Positions 1-11,133 of a stretch of DNA of 64,000 nt are shown here, piece after piece. A program made the position numbers and the translations under genes. Position 1 is the stretch's first letter. Every line of letters starts with the position of its first letter. Source of the stretch: Ampelocalamus luodianensis (Eukaryota; Streptophyta; Magnoliopsida; Poales; Poaceae). Location of the stretch: positions 38,812,394-38,876,393 of the forward strand of contig CM070638.1 in NCBI GenBank assembly GCA_036346255.1, written 5' to 3'. A model generated the notes under the pieces. It saw only the letters and a program-made list of their open reading frames with translations, had not been told where the DNA came from and did no database searches.

Positions 1-1011
1 TCATATGCTCAATTTGGTTCTTTTCGTGAAAGTTCTCGAAAATACGATTTCAATTGCGAAAACAAAAGGTTATTTTATAAAAACTATTTGAGGATTGGAT
101 TTTAAAGGGCTATATAAGTTGGAAATGCTCCAAAGGTATTTGTTTGATTGATTGTGTGAAAATTTGGAGCAAATTACAACAATTCTCTCAAATCTCAAAA
201 TCCATCTTTGATCGTTGTCGATTTCGGTCTCAACCGATCGACCGCTAGCCTTGGCGGTCGACCACTGAATCGATCGAACCGCTGTGCCCAATGGTCAGAC
301 CGATTTTGCGTGAAATGCCCCTTAACTTCACCCGAACAGCAATTCTTCCTCACTTCCTCCCCAAAAACCGAAAACACTTCTCTCTATTGCTTTCGGCCGC
401 ATCTTCCTCTCCGGCGTGGATCTCCCTCTCCGTCCGGTGCTTTTGTGGTTTGAGGTAACCTAAATCCTCTCCCTCACCTCCTCTCTCTATTCCATGGCTT
501 ATCTTGAGTTTTAATTCAATAAATCTCAAATGCCATGAAAACCTAGGTGAAGGTATTCTTTGAATTCCGGCTAATTGGTTCCAAACTGCTTCAAGGATCT
601 TTGCCCCTTGATTCTTCCTTCCATCCATAGCCGGTATATCTCTCTCTCTACTTGCAAATTGATTCACATTGTGATTTGCCTCACTATCTAGGGTTTGGCT
701 TGAATGTCCCCAATTTCATTCAATGTGTTGGCAAATTTCTGTCCCTGCAAGTTGCCTAAGAGTAAATTAAGAAGTATTCATTATGCCATTGTACAAAAAG
801 TGGAAATTTTGGAGTCTTCCAAATTTCAGACTGTCATTTTGTCACTGGCGGTCTGACCGGCCGCAAGCTTGCGGTTTGACCGCTCCTCCTAGCGGTCCGA
901 CCGCCAGCATCTGTGATCGACCGCTGTGGCGATGGCGATGGCGAAATGGTGATGAATGCTTATTAATTTAATCTTTGAATCCCCTTTGATATTCTTTGCT
1001 ATCTTATCTCA

Positions 1012-2229
1012 GTGACGATGCCTGTCAAGAGGGTTGTGAAACGCCCTGCACCTCCTTCCTCTTCAAGAGATGAGCATATGGAAGATGTAGAAGAAGAAGT
1101 TGAAGAAGAAGAAGAAAGTGCAAGTGATGACAACAGTGACAATAACAGCAGTGATAATGAATATGAGGATGATGATAATGAGGATGATGATAATGATAAT
1201 GATGATGATGCTCCTGATCAGAGTCAGTTTATTGGACTTGATGTGTCTACAATTAAGAGTGAGCAATATACTATTCTGAGACATATTAATCAGTTCAGGT
1301 TTCCTAGAAATGCAACCATGGGTATGTTCCACACTTTATTTCAACAGCATGTCTATCAGATAATCTATGCTAAGAAAAAATTTGCAAATCATCGATTTGT
1401 AAAGTGGAGCTATATTGGCAAAAATCCAGTCTATAATGGTCTGCTTAGATTGTTTAGAGCTGTCAGATTGGAATCATTAGTCTCTTTACAATGCAATTTT
1501 CATGCAAAAGCCATCAGACAGTTTTATGCAACAGTCTATGTTTCTCCTGATCATGATTATCTTGAATGGATGACTGGACATCAAAAATTGGAAGCTACCA
1601 AGGATGATTTTATAAGTGCCCTGAGCCTAGGAGATTCAAGTGGTTTAAAGGTACATCTTGAGAATCTCTTGACCTCACTCAGGTGGATGAGTTCTATGAT
1701 CCAGGACATCTGTTTGTGCGAGGAAGAGTGCGAGGACTTCTTCCATTGCCAGTGTTATTAATAGGATCATGAGAGCATCATTTTCCCTAGGAGTGGGAAT
1801 AATGATGAGATACACAGCGTGCTGGAATGTAATTAAGTATATTATGGATGGCACTAGATTTGATGTGATGGATCGATCATTAGAGAGATTGCTACTTCTA
1901 AGGGGACAAGACCAAGAGCATTTATTTTGCTCCCTATATCATGAAGCTCATTGAGTAAGATTGATTTTGATCGGGACTATGATATGGAGCATAAGGAGTA
2001 CTGAACCTAGAGATGCTCCTCCTCCTCGGTGCCTCCTCCACCTCCTCTTGACATCCAGGCGGTATCATCCTCTCGGGGACCTCCAGTCGCAGCTCCTCGG
2101 GAGCGGGATGCACGATCTTGGCGGCTATCTTGCATCTTGACGAGCATGGATGCTAGGTTTGATCGCATGGATGCGAGATATGATCGAATCGTCAGAGACT
2201 ACAGGCGAGGTTGGATTCTTTGGACTTGA
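1012..2229 (+). pseudogene. Gag-like / putative plant transposon protein, frameshifted
   Basis: The first open stretch (1012-1761, 249 codons) starts with a basic patch, then about 60 residues that are almost all Asp, Glu, Ser and Asn, then a folded-looking region from about residue 75 (motifs FRFPRNATMGMF, RFVKWSYIG, YVSPDHDYLEWMTG). The later part resembles the low-complexity-plus-domain proteins of non-autonomous plant retrotransposons (the 'putative plant transposon protein' type). Homologous-looking sequence continues past the stop in other frames (IIREIATSKGTRPRAF near 1880, IDFDRDYDMEHKEY near 1960), then a Pro-rich and Arg/Asp-rich tail to about 2229, so at least two frameshifts broke a protein of roughly 400 residues. 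It probably served as a particle or RNA-binding protein. The family match is from memory of motifs. Confidence 0.55.
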
Positions 2230-2699
2230 GAGTCGATCATATGGATCGAGACTCTCGAGTATTATCGCTAGCCGAGTGCCTATTGTTTATCAAGAGGTTT
2301 GGGAGACGTCAACATACATCCTCGGGCGCTCAGGACGATCTTCCTTCCACTTCAGCTGCTCCTCCGTCTTAGAGTCTGTCTTTTCATATGTAGGTCAATA
2401 GACCTTGTATTGTGGGATAAGCTGCATGTTATCTTTTGTTATTTGTTATGAGCTTATTGTACCCTGTGATAATTATTAATTGTCGTCAGACTCTTTGGAT
2501 ATGTGGTTGTTAAATGTTATGAATTGTGTTTATTATCCTTGTCTGATTTATGTTATTGAATCCTTATTGTTGTTGCATGAATATTCTTATCTTGATTATA
2601 TATTGTCATGCTTCCTTGGATTTATTATTCAGAGAAAACTCCGTCAAAATTTCATAAACTCTATTGTGCATGTATTCCTTTCAGATCTTAAATGCACAT

Positions 2700-3655
2700 G
2701 TTTAGGGGGAGTTTTTATCTCTGTTTGGTTCTTGGTTCTGAAACCTATCTTTAAAAGGGAGAATGTTTATTTAATCTCTCAATAAAACGCCTTCTCCTGT
2801 CAAGCTCTTGATCATGCAAAATCTTTTACTTTGCTTAAGGTTGATTTAAAGTTTTTGGTGATTAATGCCAAAAGGGGGAGAATGATGGATCAATATCTTT
2901 CCACATTTGGTTGTATATCAAATATTTTACATATCTCCTTCACATGCATGATTTACATTTCAATAGCTCAATTACTCAATAAATGTTGATAATATTCAAA
3001 TGTGGCTATTGATAAAAGATTTGTCATCAATTACCAAAAAGGGGGAGATTGAAGAATCTAGATCCGCCATTATGTGTTAATGGTATTTTGGTTATTAATG
3101 ACAAATGCTTTGTGAGACTAACACTCTTTTTGATATACCTATTGTTTAGTCTCAATTGGATTTAAAGATCAAAGAGTTGTAATTATATCTTGCTGCATTC
3201 CTCGGATCCAATATATAGGTTGAACTTCACCAAAAAGGAAAACTTGTAAATGTGCATATGTTTTATTTACACACTCGTGTATGCACACATGTAGGGGGAG
3301 TTCAATCTATATCTTGCGGTTTCATTAGTATTGATCCATAATTCCTTGTCCACATATATTAAGGATCTTTACCTTGAAATATATCCTTGAATATATTTAA
3401 CTTGTGTAGTTAATATATTCATATGAGTATATACAACTTGTGTAGTTTGTATACACTCATTTTGGTATATATAACTTGTGTAGTTCATATATACTCATGA
3501 TCTTGTTGTTTCATTAGTATTGATCTTTGTGATCTACTTTGAAACATAACTCTTGAGTGTATATATATAACTTATGTAGTTTATATATACTCATACCAAT
3601 TACATTCAATTACTTGCTATTGAAGTGGTTATCATAAATTACCAAAGAGGGAAAG
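2700..3655 (+). repeat. Multiple polypurine tracts before the 3' LTR of element A
   Basis: Purine-rich tracts with a GGGGGAG or GGGAG core occur at about 2703, 2756, 2873, 3041 and 3294, plus a weaker one (AGAGGGAAAGA) at 3646 next to the LTR. Several are preceded by ACCAAA or GCCAAA. A polypurine tract primes plus-strand DNA synthesis at the 3' LTR edge. Repetition of the tract is a described Sirevirus trait. The tract at 3041 is followed by sequence resembling the start of the LTR (see findings). Confidence 0.6.
3391..3592 (+). repeat. Four serial hairpins with a conserved loop
   Basis: Four AT-rich inverted repeats lie at 3391-3419, 3425-3458, 3464-3496 and 3555-3592. Each is built as TATATA-type arm, AACTTGTGTAGTT core, complementary arm; the last has AACTTATGTAGTT. 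Arms change in a paired way, for example TATACAA/TTTGTATA in the second and TATATAA/TTCATATATA in the third. They lie just upstream of the 3' LTR of element A. Confidence 0.65.
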
Positions 3656-3779
3656 ATTTTGGTATCTTGTCCCAACCATTATGAGTTAATGGTATGTTGT
3701 GGTAATTAATGATAATCACATTATGGAACTAACGTTTCTCCTTGAGTTGGATGAATAGGTTATGTTCTAGGTGTTTGAA

Positions 3780-4075
3780 GACTTTGGATGACATCATATG
3801 TTGATTGTCATCAAGTCATGATTCTTGAAGAAGAAGAAATCTTCATGTGTTGATGATGTTCAAGAAAAGTATGATCATCATGCGTTGATGATATTGAAGT
3901 GAAGAGTTTGAAGTAAAGGATGCATCATGAGTTGATGCGTGTCAAGTTCAAGAAGATGAGATGATCATTGGTTGATCATCAAGACAAAAGAAGGTGTCAT
4001 CATGTGTTGATGGACATCAAGTCAAAATCATGAAGCAAAGGAAATCATCATGCGTTGATGATTGTCAAGCTTCAA
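3780..4075 (+). repeat. Seven tandem palindromic units in LTR A
   Basis: Units of roughly 35-55 bases recur near 3788, 3839, 3872, 3918, 3958, 3993 and 4045. Each carries an inverted repeat of the form ATCATCA-tgcg-TTGATGAT followed by GTCAAG or ATCAAG. Several arms vary in a compensating way (GCATCA/TTGATGC at 3919; GATCAT/TTGATCATC at 3958). Confidence 0.65.
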
Positions 4076-4539
4076 AAGATGTGCAAGGCTAAGGTATGAC
4101 TAGCTAGGGCTAAGGATTTGTTCCTAGTCTTTACCGATCTCGGTGTTTGGTTGAGAGATCGGATTGCTAGAATAGGTTGCCGTACTATTAAGAGGGTCTT
4201 AATTAGTAGCTTGAGTTAGTCATGTGTTGATAGCTCATTGTGTTTGCTCTAGCTCAACTTAACATGTTGCCTATATTTGCGAATGCGTTTGCAAATGGTT
4301 GTGGCTCATGGGTAATCCTTGTAGCATGTGACTTTAGTTTGCGAATGTGTTTTGCAAGCGGTTTAAGTCCATGTACCCTATTCCTTGTGGCGATGATTCT
4401 AAAAGTCGGCAAAATGTGTTTTGTGACTTGTTGAGAATCTAGCTTTTTCTCTTGTGTACATGTTGCATCAATTTGGCAAATATGTTTTGCAAATTGAGTT
4501 GAAGCAAATGTGCAAAGTCTTCTCGATCTTGGTATTGTT

Positions 4540-5095
4540 GGCGATCGACCGCTTTGTGGTAGCGGTTTGACTTGGTGCTGCGGTCGGCCGAAGCGACTTG
4601 TGAGCGGTCGGCCCGCATCGCGTTAAACATCGCGATCGCTTTTTCCGAGAGCGACTTTCTTGGTTAACGGCGAGCGGTCGACCGGCGTGGTTACGGCGGT
4701 CGATCGGTGGTAGCGATCCGACCGCCATGGGTTGGGCGTCGGCCGATCTTCGTTGTACCGGCTGTAAAACGGTACTACCGGAGTGCGGTAGTACCGAACT
4801 TTGTTTGGCGGTATGTGTTTTCCAGAAGGTTGTTTTCTTGTTTTGCTCGTGCTCGATTGAGCGATCGGCCGGCCTCGGCGGTCGGCCAGGTTGGAGCGAT
4901 CGGCCGCCATTGGTTGGCGGTCAGACCGATTGTGAGTCCAACGGCTAGTTTTATAGCCGTTGGCACTTGGGCGGTCCGACCGATATTTAGTTGGCGGTGA
5001 GACCGATTTTTTCCAGATTCTCTGGAATCTTTGCTCAACGACTAGTTTTTGTGTGTGGGCTATAAATACCCACCTTGGCTGTGTGAGGAAGTGGT
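4540..5095 (+). promoter_or_regulatory. LTR A promoter: CGG/CCG palindrome cluster plus TATA box
   Basis: From 4540 to 5005 the LTR is dense in short palindromes made of CGGTC and GACCG or CGGCC (for example near 4543, 4584, 4673, 4699, 4860, 4880, 4898, 4917 and 4971). A good TATA box, CTATAAATACC, follows at 5060-5070, so transcription would start near 5095. Sirevirus LTRs are reported to carry CGG/CCG palindrome clusters upstream of the transcription start, which fits. Binding factors are unknown. Confidence 0.6.
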
Positions 5096-5923
5096 TTTGC
5101 TGAGTTGCTGGTGCCCCATTGAGTTTCTTTGAGCTAAGAGCAAGCCTCTCATACTCTTGTGTGCATGTGTTGCACTTAGTGAGTGATTGAGAGCAAACCC
5201 TAAGTGCATGTGTTGCATTAGGTTGTGGATTGCTTATCCATAGAGCTTTGGCACTTGATTGGTTCAAGTGAAAGTTGAGTCTTGTTACTCTTGGTGTTTG
5301 CCGACACCTAGACGGCGTGGAGACGTTGTGCGTCGGTGATCTTCTCAAGTGAAGCTTGTGAGAAGACCCGGGCGATTTGTGAGTGGCTTGGTGCTCGCCA
5401 TCTCCGGAGCGGAGTAAGAGCAACCCTAGTGGATCGAGGTGATAAGTTCAAGTTGGAGTCGGTTCAAGCGGTTGAACCGGTCCAAGTTGTTTGGACTTAC
5501 CTCGGAGGTGTTGCCTCGCATTTTGGAGCCGATCCAAAAGGTTGAACTTACCTCAATGTGGATTAGGGGAGACCGGCAAGTCTTCGATCACCACGGGAAA
5601 ATATCGCCGTGTCAATTGTGGTTTGCTTTCTTGAGCTTTACCTTATTGCAATTTACATTCATTGTATAATTGCTTATTTATTTGATTGCTATCATGTATG
5701 TGCTTGATTGATCATATCTTTAGTTGAAAGCTTACAAGTTCATGATCTATTGATTATTATCTTTATACTTGTATTGTTGGAGCACTTAGTTGAGACTAGT
5801 GATTTTAGGTCTTAATTGTGCAAAACCGTATTAATATTAACTTCCGCATTAGAAATCGGTTTTAGTGCATAAAGTATTAAAACACCTATTCACCCCCCTC
5901 TAGTCGGCCTACTCGATCTTACA

Positions 5924-7816
5924 AAGGGAGAGATCGTGGCCTGGGGTGAGTGTTCATCACGTTCGGTGGTGGTTCTTCAAGGGTAACCCCGGTTTTCCCC
6001 CGATTAGATGCACATTTAACTGTTGTAGCAATGTCGGTATTATGGTCTACTCAGGACAGATTTCGTTAGACAGTCGTTTTCATGTACTTAATTGTGGATT
6101 CAGTCCAGGGCATCTCCTAGAGTATTGTAGAGGACGTCGTCACCTTTCAATGAAGTGCTAGATCGCGTCATTTGGACCTTAGTAGCAGAAGTTATGAATT
6201 TTTTTAGTGTGACTGTTCTGCAAATTTGTCGGTATTTTCACATGATTTAGCAATCTGACTTGGGAGATCAGTTAAAGGGAACATTAGGGGATCTCAGTAT
6301 AACAACAGTTGTAGATAATTGTCGTAGCTTTCAGGTAAGCTCAAGAACGCGAAATGTGGACAACCGTGCTGAAAGTTATGGTAGTTTTAGTGTACTATCC
6401 AGAGAACCTGACGTGAAATCGATGTTTTGTTAATTAGCTTGGTAGGGGTATTAGATGGCTAAATCAAGAAGGCTCACCGACTAGGTTTAGTTGGGGAAAT
6501 TAATAACCTTTCAAGGGAGTCCAAGAACACCTCATTTGGACTTCTTTACTAAAATATATGAATTATAGAACGCGACAATTCAACATTTAGGAAATTGGAG
6601 TTGGGATCGCATTAAAAACTATTACGAGATCATGTTTGCTTACAGTTTGTTTGGTCCATTTTTGTTGTCTTAGTATGCTTTTAAATGAATTTAGGTGGCG
6701 GATTGGTCCTAGAGGCAGCACCCTCTTCACATCCTCCGTTCTCACGTGGTTGAGGCAAGTACTCTGTTTGATAGAGTAATTATGAATTATTGACAGTGAG
6801 TGCTTGTATTTTGATACATATTATCTATTCTTGGCTGATAGTGTGATATGTTGATTAAGGATGGTGAATGCTTATGATATAAATGATTGTTATTCATATA
6901 TGGTGTTGATATTGTTCATGATTATTGCAAAATTGTAACTGTTCATGTGCACTATGAGAGCATACATAAGACTTGGTCACATGGTGATCAGGTATTCATA
7001 TTTGAGGTCCCCTTCATATGGATGACGGGATTGAGGTCCCCACATTCGTGGAATGTGGGCATTGAGAAGAGGTCCCCATCATGAAAACGATGGGCTTATG
7101 GTCCCCACACTTGTAGAGTGTGAGCTTGAGGTCCCCTTTACTTGCGGAGTATTGGGCAATTGGTCCATGCGCTTGCGAGCACAGGCATGGGTATGCAGCG
7201 ACGGTTGCACACCTCGCATTACCGGTAAAATGCGAAAAGAGTGAAAGAGAAAAGATGCATTGCACATTTGCATTCATACAACCTCAGATATGTTTATGAG
7301 TTAAGCTTTGGAATTGAATGATGATGTTGTAATTGTGAGGTTAATGTTTCATTATTGGTACATGCTGAGTCTTTGGGCTCACTCTTACTTTTGTTGTGTT
7401 TTTGGTACCTTTTGCAAGAACAGCATGCACGGGAGGAAGTAGACTTGAGTTGGAGTCACACACTGTCACACATCTTTAAAAGTTGATTAATCTATTAGAG
7501 TGTCCATTAATAATTAAGCGAACTACTTAAGTAATGATTATGGTTAGGCCGTATGCGTCGAGATTATTTGTAATAATGATGAGTAACGTACTTTGGTTAT
7601 CTTTGAATATGTTCTAGTTGAATAGCATATCCTAATGCTTAGTGATGATTTTGGATGCTGGAATATTTAGTTATGATATACTTTTATCTTTTTGGAACCT
7701 CCGTATATTAAACTATACAAAGGAGGTTCTGACGAAATTTAGTAAACTGTCCTAGTTTAGCTTTGTTAATGTTTCATCGGTAGCATTCCAGGCTCACGTC
7801 GGGCTGGGGTGTTACA
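5924..7816 (+). repeat. 5' LTR of element B (left part displaced by element A)
   Basis: It matches 21408-23303 almost base for base, with small substitutions and short indels (a short segment near 6345 is missing from the other copy). It ends GGGGTGTTACA at 7816. It contains the hairpin array (6971-7240), a GAGGCAAGT donor-like site at about 6751-6759, a TTTT-rich AG acceptor-like site near 7400, and a GAACCTCC/GGAGGTTC hairpin near 7700. Confidence 0.85.
6971..7240 (+). repeat. Hairpin array inside 5' LTR of B
   Basis: Serial inverted repeats each follow GGTCCCC and end in GGGC. The best stems are CCCACATTC/GAATGTGGG near 7040 and CCCATC/GATGGG near 7076. The last member, CGCATT/AATGCG, lies near 7206. 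The same array appears in the other LTRs of B and C. Confidence 0.75.
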
Positions 7817-7817
7817 G

Positions 7818-7830
7818 TTAGTATCAGAGC
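7818..7830 (+). other. Primer-binding site of element B (initiator tRNA-Met type)
   Basis: One base after the LTR end the sequence reads TTAGTATCAGAGC, one mismatch from the TTGGTATCAGAGC site that pairs with the 3' end of plant initiator tRNA-Met. It fixes the + orientation of the element. Confidence 0.8.
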
Positions 7831-10800
7831 GGACTGTAGTTCTGTGATGAATGGATTAACAACTTAGGTAACTTAATTTGCTAAAAATTTTGTAATGATT
7901 AATGAACTTAAAAAAAACTTGACACACTGGTGCACAGTAGGATGGGAATGGGTCAAGCATTGCATTTACGTTTCTGTTATGTCGCATTGATCATTGCTAT
8001 TTTGAATTGATTACGAATGCTTATGACATGATTATTATGATAGCTCTGTAACTATAGTTGTTGTTGAGAAGTTGAGATCGTGGTTGTGGCCTAGACTTTG
8101 CAGTTACACCAGCATTCGTAGTATGAGAATAGCGAGTGATTACCTCAAGTACCATAGCTACAAGTACCGTGGGTGAATACCTTTAGAAAAGTTGTTCAAA
8201 GTTGTTCTCTTCTTGAGCTTGATTTAGACCAATTCTGGGTATAGATGCAGATGGTGAAATTTGTTGGGATTTTACTTGGTCTCTATTTGTGTCTTGGGAG
8301 TTCTGCCCTTCTTATTGGAAAATCTTATTCATTTATTCGCTTGGTATTCGGGATGCTGAAAGTTTATGTTGCAAGTTCTTTATCATGTGAAATCTTTGGC
8401 TTTATGTATTTCTTTTGGATTATTTCGAGTTTTGAAGTCAATGCCTCTTTTCCTGAAGGGAGTTAAAATCCTTTTATGAGATCCTAATATGTTTAAGCGA
8501 GAGGTTTTAAACATAGAAGTTCATTGATAAGGCTTGAGTTCTCAAGTCGGATCTGCAGCGTGGTGCATGATTGGTTGTATCCCAGATCTTTGGAATTGGA
8601 GTTGATTAATGTGATGTTGTCATAGGGTAATTACCTGTTGGGTAGTGACAAAAAGTATGCCCATATATACCTAATTGGGGACAGATAAGTTATTAGGAAG
8701 TATGGAACGTTGATGAGACTGGTTTGATCACTATGGGTGATAAATTTGGTAAGCTTCTCTGGTAGATTGGATTTGCTGGACTCAACGGATTAACCTAATC
8801 CTTTGGGATGGATAAGTCCAGAAGGTGTTAGATTAGTGTCATAAGTGGATATTCATCTTGGAAGTTATCTTTCATGGATAAGTACTGATCATATGTTATT
8901 GCTAGGTGCAATTATAATGTATCAAAGTATGGTATTGAGCATCGCTAAGAGATGAACTGATGGGATGTAGTTGCCAACCTTTCTTTACTTGATGGTGGAG
9001 TGGTAAGATAATAGTGTGTCTTTGATGAGAAGGTTGATCATTAAAAATTGTTTACGTTGCTAAACTGGTTGGATTACTTGATCTCAATGGTTAAATTTAA
9101 TTGTGTAGGGAGGGAGAGAAAGGGATGTATTTGACTGTTGTCCTAGTGGATAATAATATGAAAATTGTCTCTAATTGGTTGCTTGATGGTCTCATATTTG
9201 CTAGTGGGAACGTAGATAGTGAAAGGACCATAAATTCTTCCATGACTGTATAATTCGTTAAATGTCTACGATAACCACTAGATTAAAAGTTGTGTATAAA
9301 ATGAGTGTGAGCATTGCTAATAGGTGAAGGGTTGAAAAAAATATATGATTTATTCACGTGTGTCTCATAAGGATTGTGGCTTGTGGCTGCATGCCCTTAT
9401 TAAAAGAGTTGATGATAAAGATTCTTGTTAAGAGTTTATTATTCTTGATGTTAATAAGATTGTCTGTAAGGGATTATGACTTGTGGGAGTGGTGATGATT
9501 CTTTTAGAAAGAAGGTAATTTGATCGCCTCCGTAATATCGGTTAAATGGAAAGTTTGAAGTTTTGCATTTGTGAGCTTTTGGTAGTTCATGCTTAATGTG
9601 GTTGCTGAAATTGTTGAGAAAGGTGAGGCGTGAGAATGTTCTAATGGGTTCTTAAGTGATTAATGTGAATTGTTTTAAAAGTACTTTTTCTTTGGGTTAG
9701 CAAATGGTGATGTAATCAAAGGAAATTGTTTCATCTCTTAAAGAAAAAAAAGAAAGGTGTACCATAAGTATTTGAGGTTGGAGTTCAGGATGATAACCTG
9801 CAGCTTTTATATCGTTGCCTCTTAAGTGTTTCTTGAGTTTCAAAAGTAATGTTTTATTGTGATTTATCGATGTTTGAAACTCCCTTCTTGTGGGACATGT
9901 GCCCTCAATTGTAATCTCGTCTTTTGATTTCCGAGATCAATGCTATTTGACTATTTCTCTTGGCCTCGTGCTCACTGCGAGGAGTAGTGTTTCTTCGTGT
10001 GTTAAAATTTGTATTTGTTTGCTCTTTCCTATTGAGAAAAGATTAACCAACTTGGGTTGCAAGGTCTTATAAAGTGTAATGTGGCGATTGGTTGGTGGTA
10101 GTCAAGTAAATGATAACAGTGAGAGTGTTGGGGGGGCCAAGCTACTTGAAGACAGTAGAAAGTGATTTGCTATTAACCTATAACTCTTGGAGAGAGTTTT
10201 ATGTAAATGGAATGTTTGTCGTTGGAATACAATTGATTAGTGTTATAACTAGTGGAACCTATGGTGAATTATAATCCTAGAACCATTGTCCATATTGGAA
10301 TGATAGAATTATCGAAAGTCTGGGAAACTTGATCAATGTGTTAGAGAATAGCGATTGGGTAATTTTGCAAGGTTGGGTAGGTGATCTATGACGGTGTAGT
10401 TTAATGAGAGTAGGATTAGTGAAGTAATCTAATCGTAATGTTAATTGATGGGATAGTAGGTAGCGTTGAGATGTCGGCAGGTATGCCCTGGTTTTAGTGA
10501 ATAACCTTCTGGGAGATAGAATTCTTCTAAAAGATAATTTGGTCGAGAAAAATATTTACATGTGAATGATAATGTTTGAGTATGTTTAGAGTGTGGGAAT
10601 TTTAGTGAATGAATCCAAGGATTTCTCGATCTTTTATATGAAAAGTTGGTTGTAGGAGTCTTGAAGGTTGAATTTGGGCTTTACATTTTTATGCTAGAAC
10701 CTTGTTGCCAATGGTTATGTATAAAAGTAGTAGAATAAGAGTGGATTCCAAGTATTGGGATGATCATTGATAGTATCATTTTGGTGTAGTAAATGAGAGT

Positions 10801-11133
10801 GTGTGAGGTGAATTTCAAATTGATTATCCTTAATGGATTGAGGGATGTGATGGTGGGTGAAATCTATATTGAGTTGTGTTGGGAATTATTTTGTCAAAGT
10901 AATTCATTCGGTAGAGAAGTTGGGTAGAGTGTGATATTGTGGATTGGAAGAGTCTCCCTACATAAGTGTGAAATTTGTGTTCGGCAGAACATACCTTTGA
11001 GGTTGTCAATTTAAGATAAATGAGTTAATGTGTTATGTGATGATTTAAGAGAAAGTTAAATTCTTAAAAGAAATATTGTGAAAAAGGGTGTGATCTTGGA
11101 TAGTGAGATATTCTCTTAGTTCTTAATTGAACT
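7831..11133 (+). other. Interior of element B, left part; no gene seen
   Basis: There are 3.3 kb without a credible coding frame; the longest + frames are under 80 codons and resemble no retrotransposon protein. The + strand is poor in C compared with G throughout (two 60-base lines counted by hand: 7 C to 15 G at 8641, 6 C to 21 G at 10441). It resembles the interior of element C at intervals. Confidence 0.7.

Larger units (their letters stand above)
1..5923 (+). mobile_element. Element A: Sirevirus-like LTR retrotransposon, 5' end outside window
   Basis: The window opens inside this element. It has a broken gag-like gene at 1012-2229, a run of purine-rich GGGGGAG tracts between 2700 and 3655, and a probable 3' LTR at about 3660-5923 ending in TTACA. 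Repeated polypurine tracts and CGG/CCG-rich palindromes in the LTR are described marks of Sireviruses (Ty1/copia group), and both are seen here. No reverse transcriptase or integrase is visible, so this copy looks non-autonomous. The sequence right of 5923 matches the interior of an LTR at 21408 onwards, so A inserted into element B's 5' LTR; AAGGG at 5924-5928 is the likely right-hand target duplication. The lineage is inferred from architecture only. Confidence 0.7.
3660..5923 (+). repeat. 3' LTR of element A (left boundary approximate)
   Basis: The right boundary at 5923 is firm because the following sequence is the interrupted LTR of element B. The left boundary is placed just after the last purine tract, at TGGTATCTTGTCCC. 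In order it contains palindromic ATCATCATG-type repeats (3780-4075), TTTGCAA-type inverted repeats (4255-4495), a cluster of CGGTC/GACCG palindromes (4540-5005), a TATA box at 5060-5070, and a U5-like end with the CACCCCCCTC run often found near the end of such LTRs. The 5' partner LTR is outside the window, so length and divergence cannot be checked here. Confidence 0.6.

Noticed and set aside
3780..4075. Repeat array resembling a CRISPR at first glance
   Set aside because: Plant nuclear context, imperfect repeats with no constant unit, and no cas genes; it is a palindromic minisatellite in an LTR.
4623..5423. Minus-strand 266-codon frame in LTR A
   Set aside because: It overlaps the CGG/CCG palindromes and TATA box of the LTR. 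The peptide is Arg/Ser/Asp-rich repeat translation with no domain.
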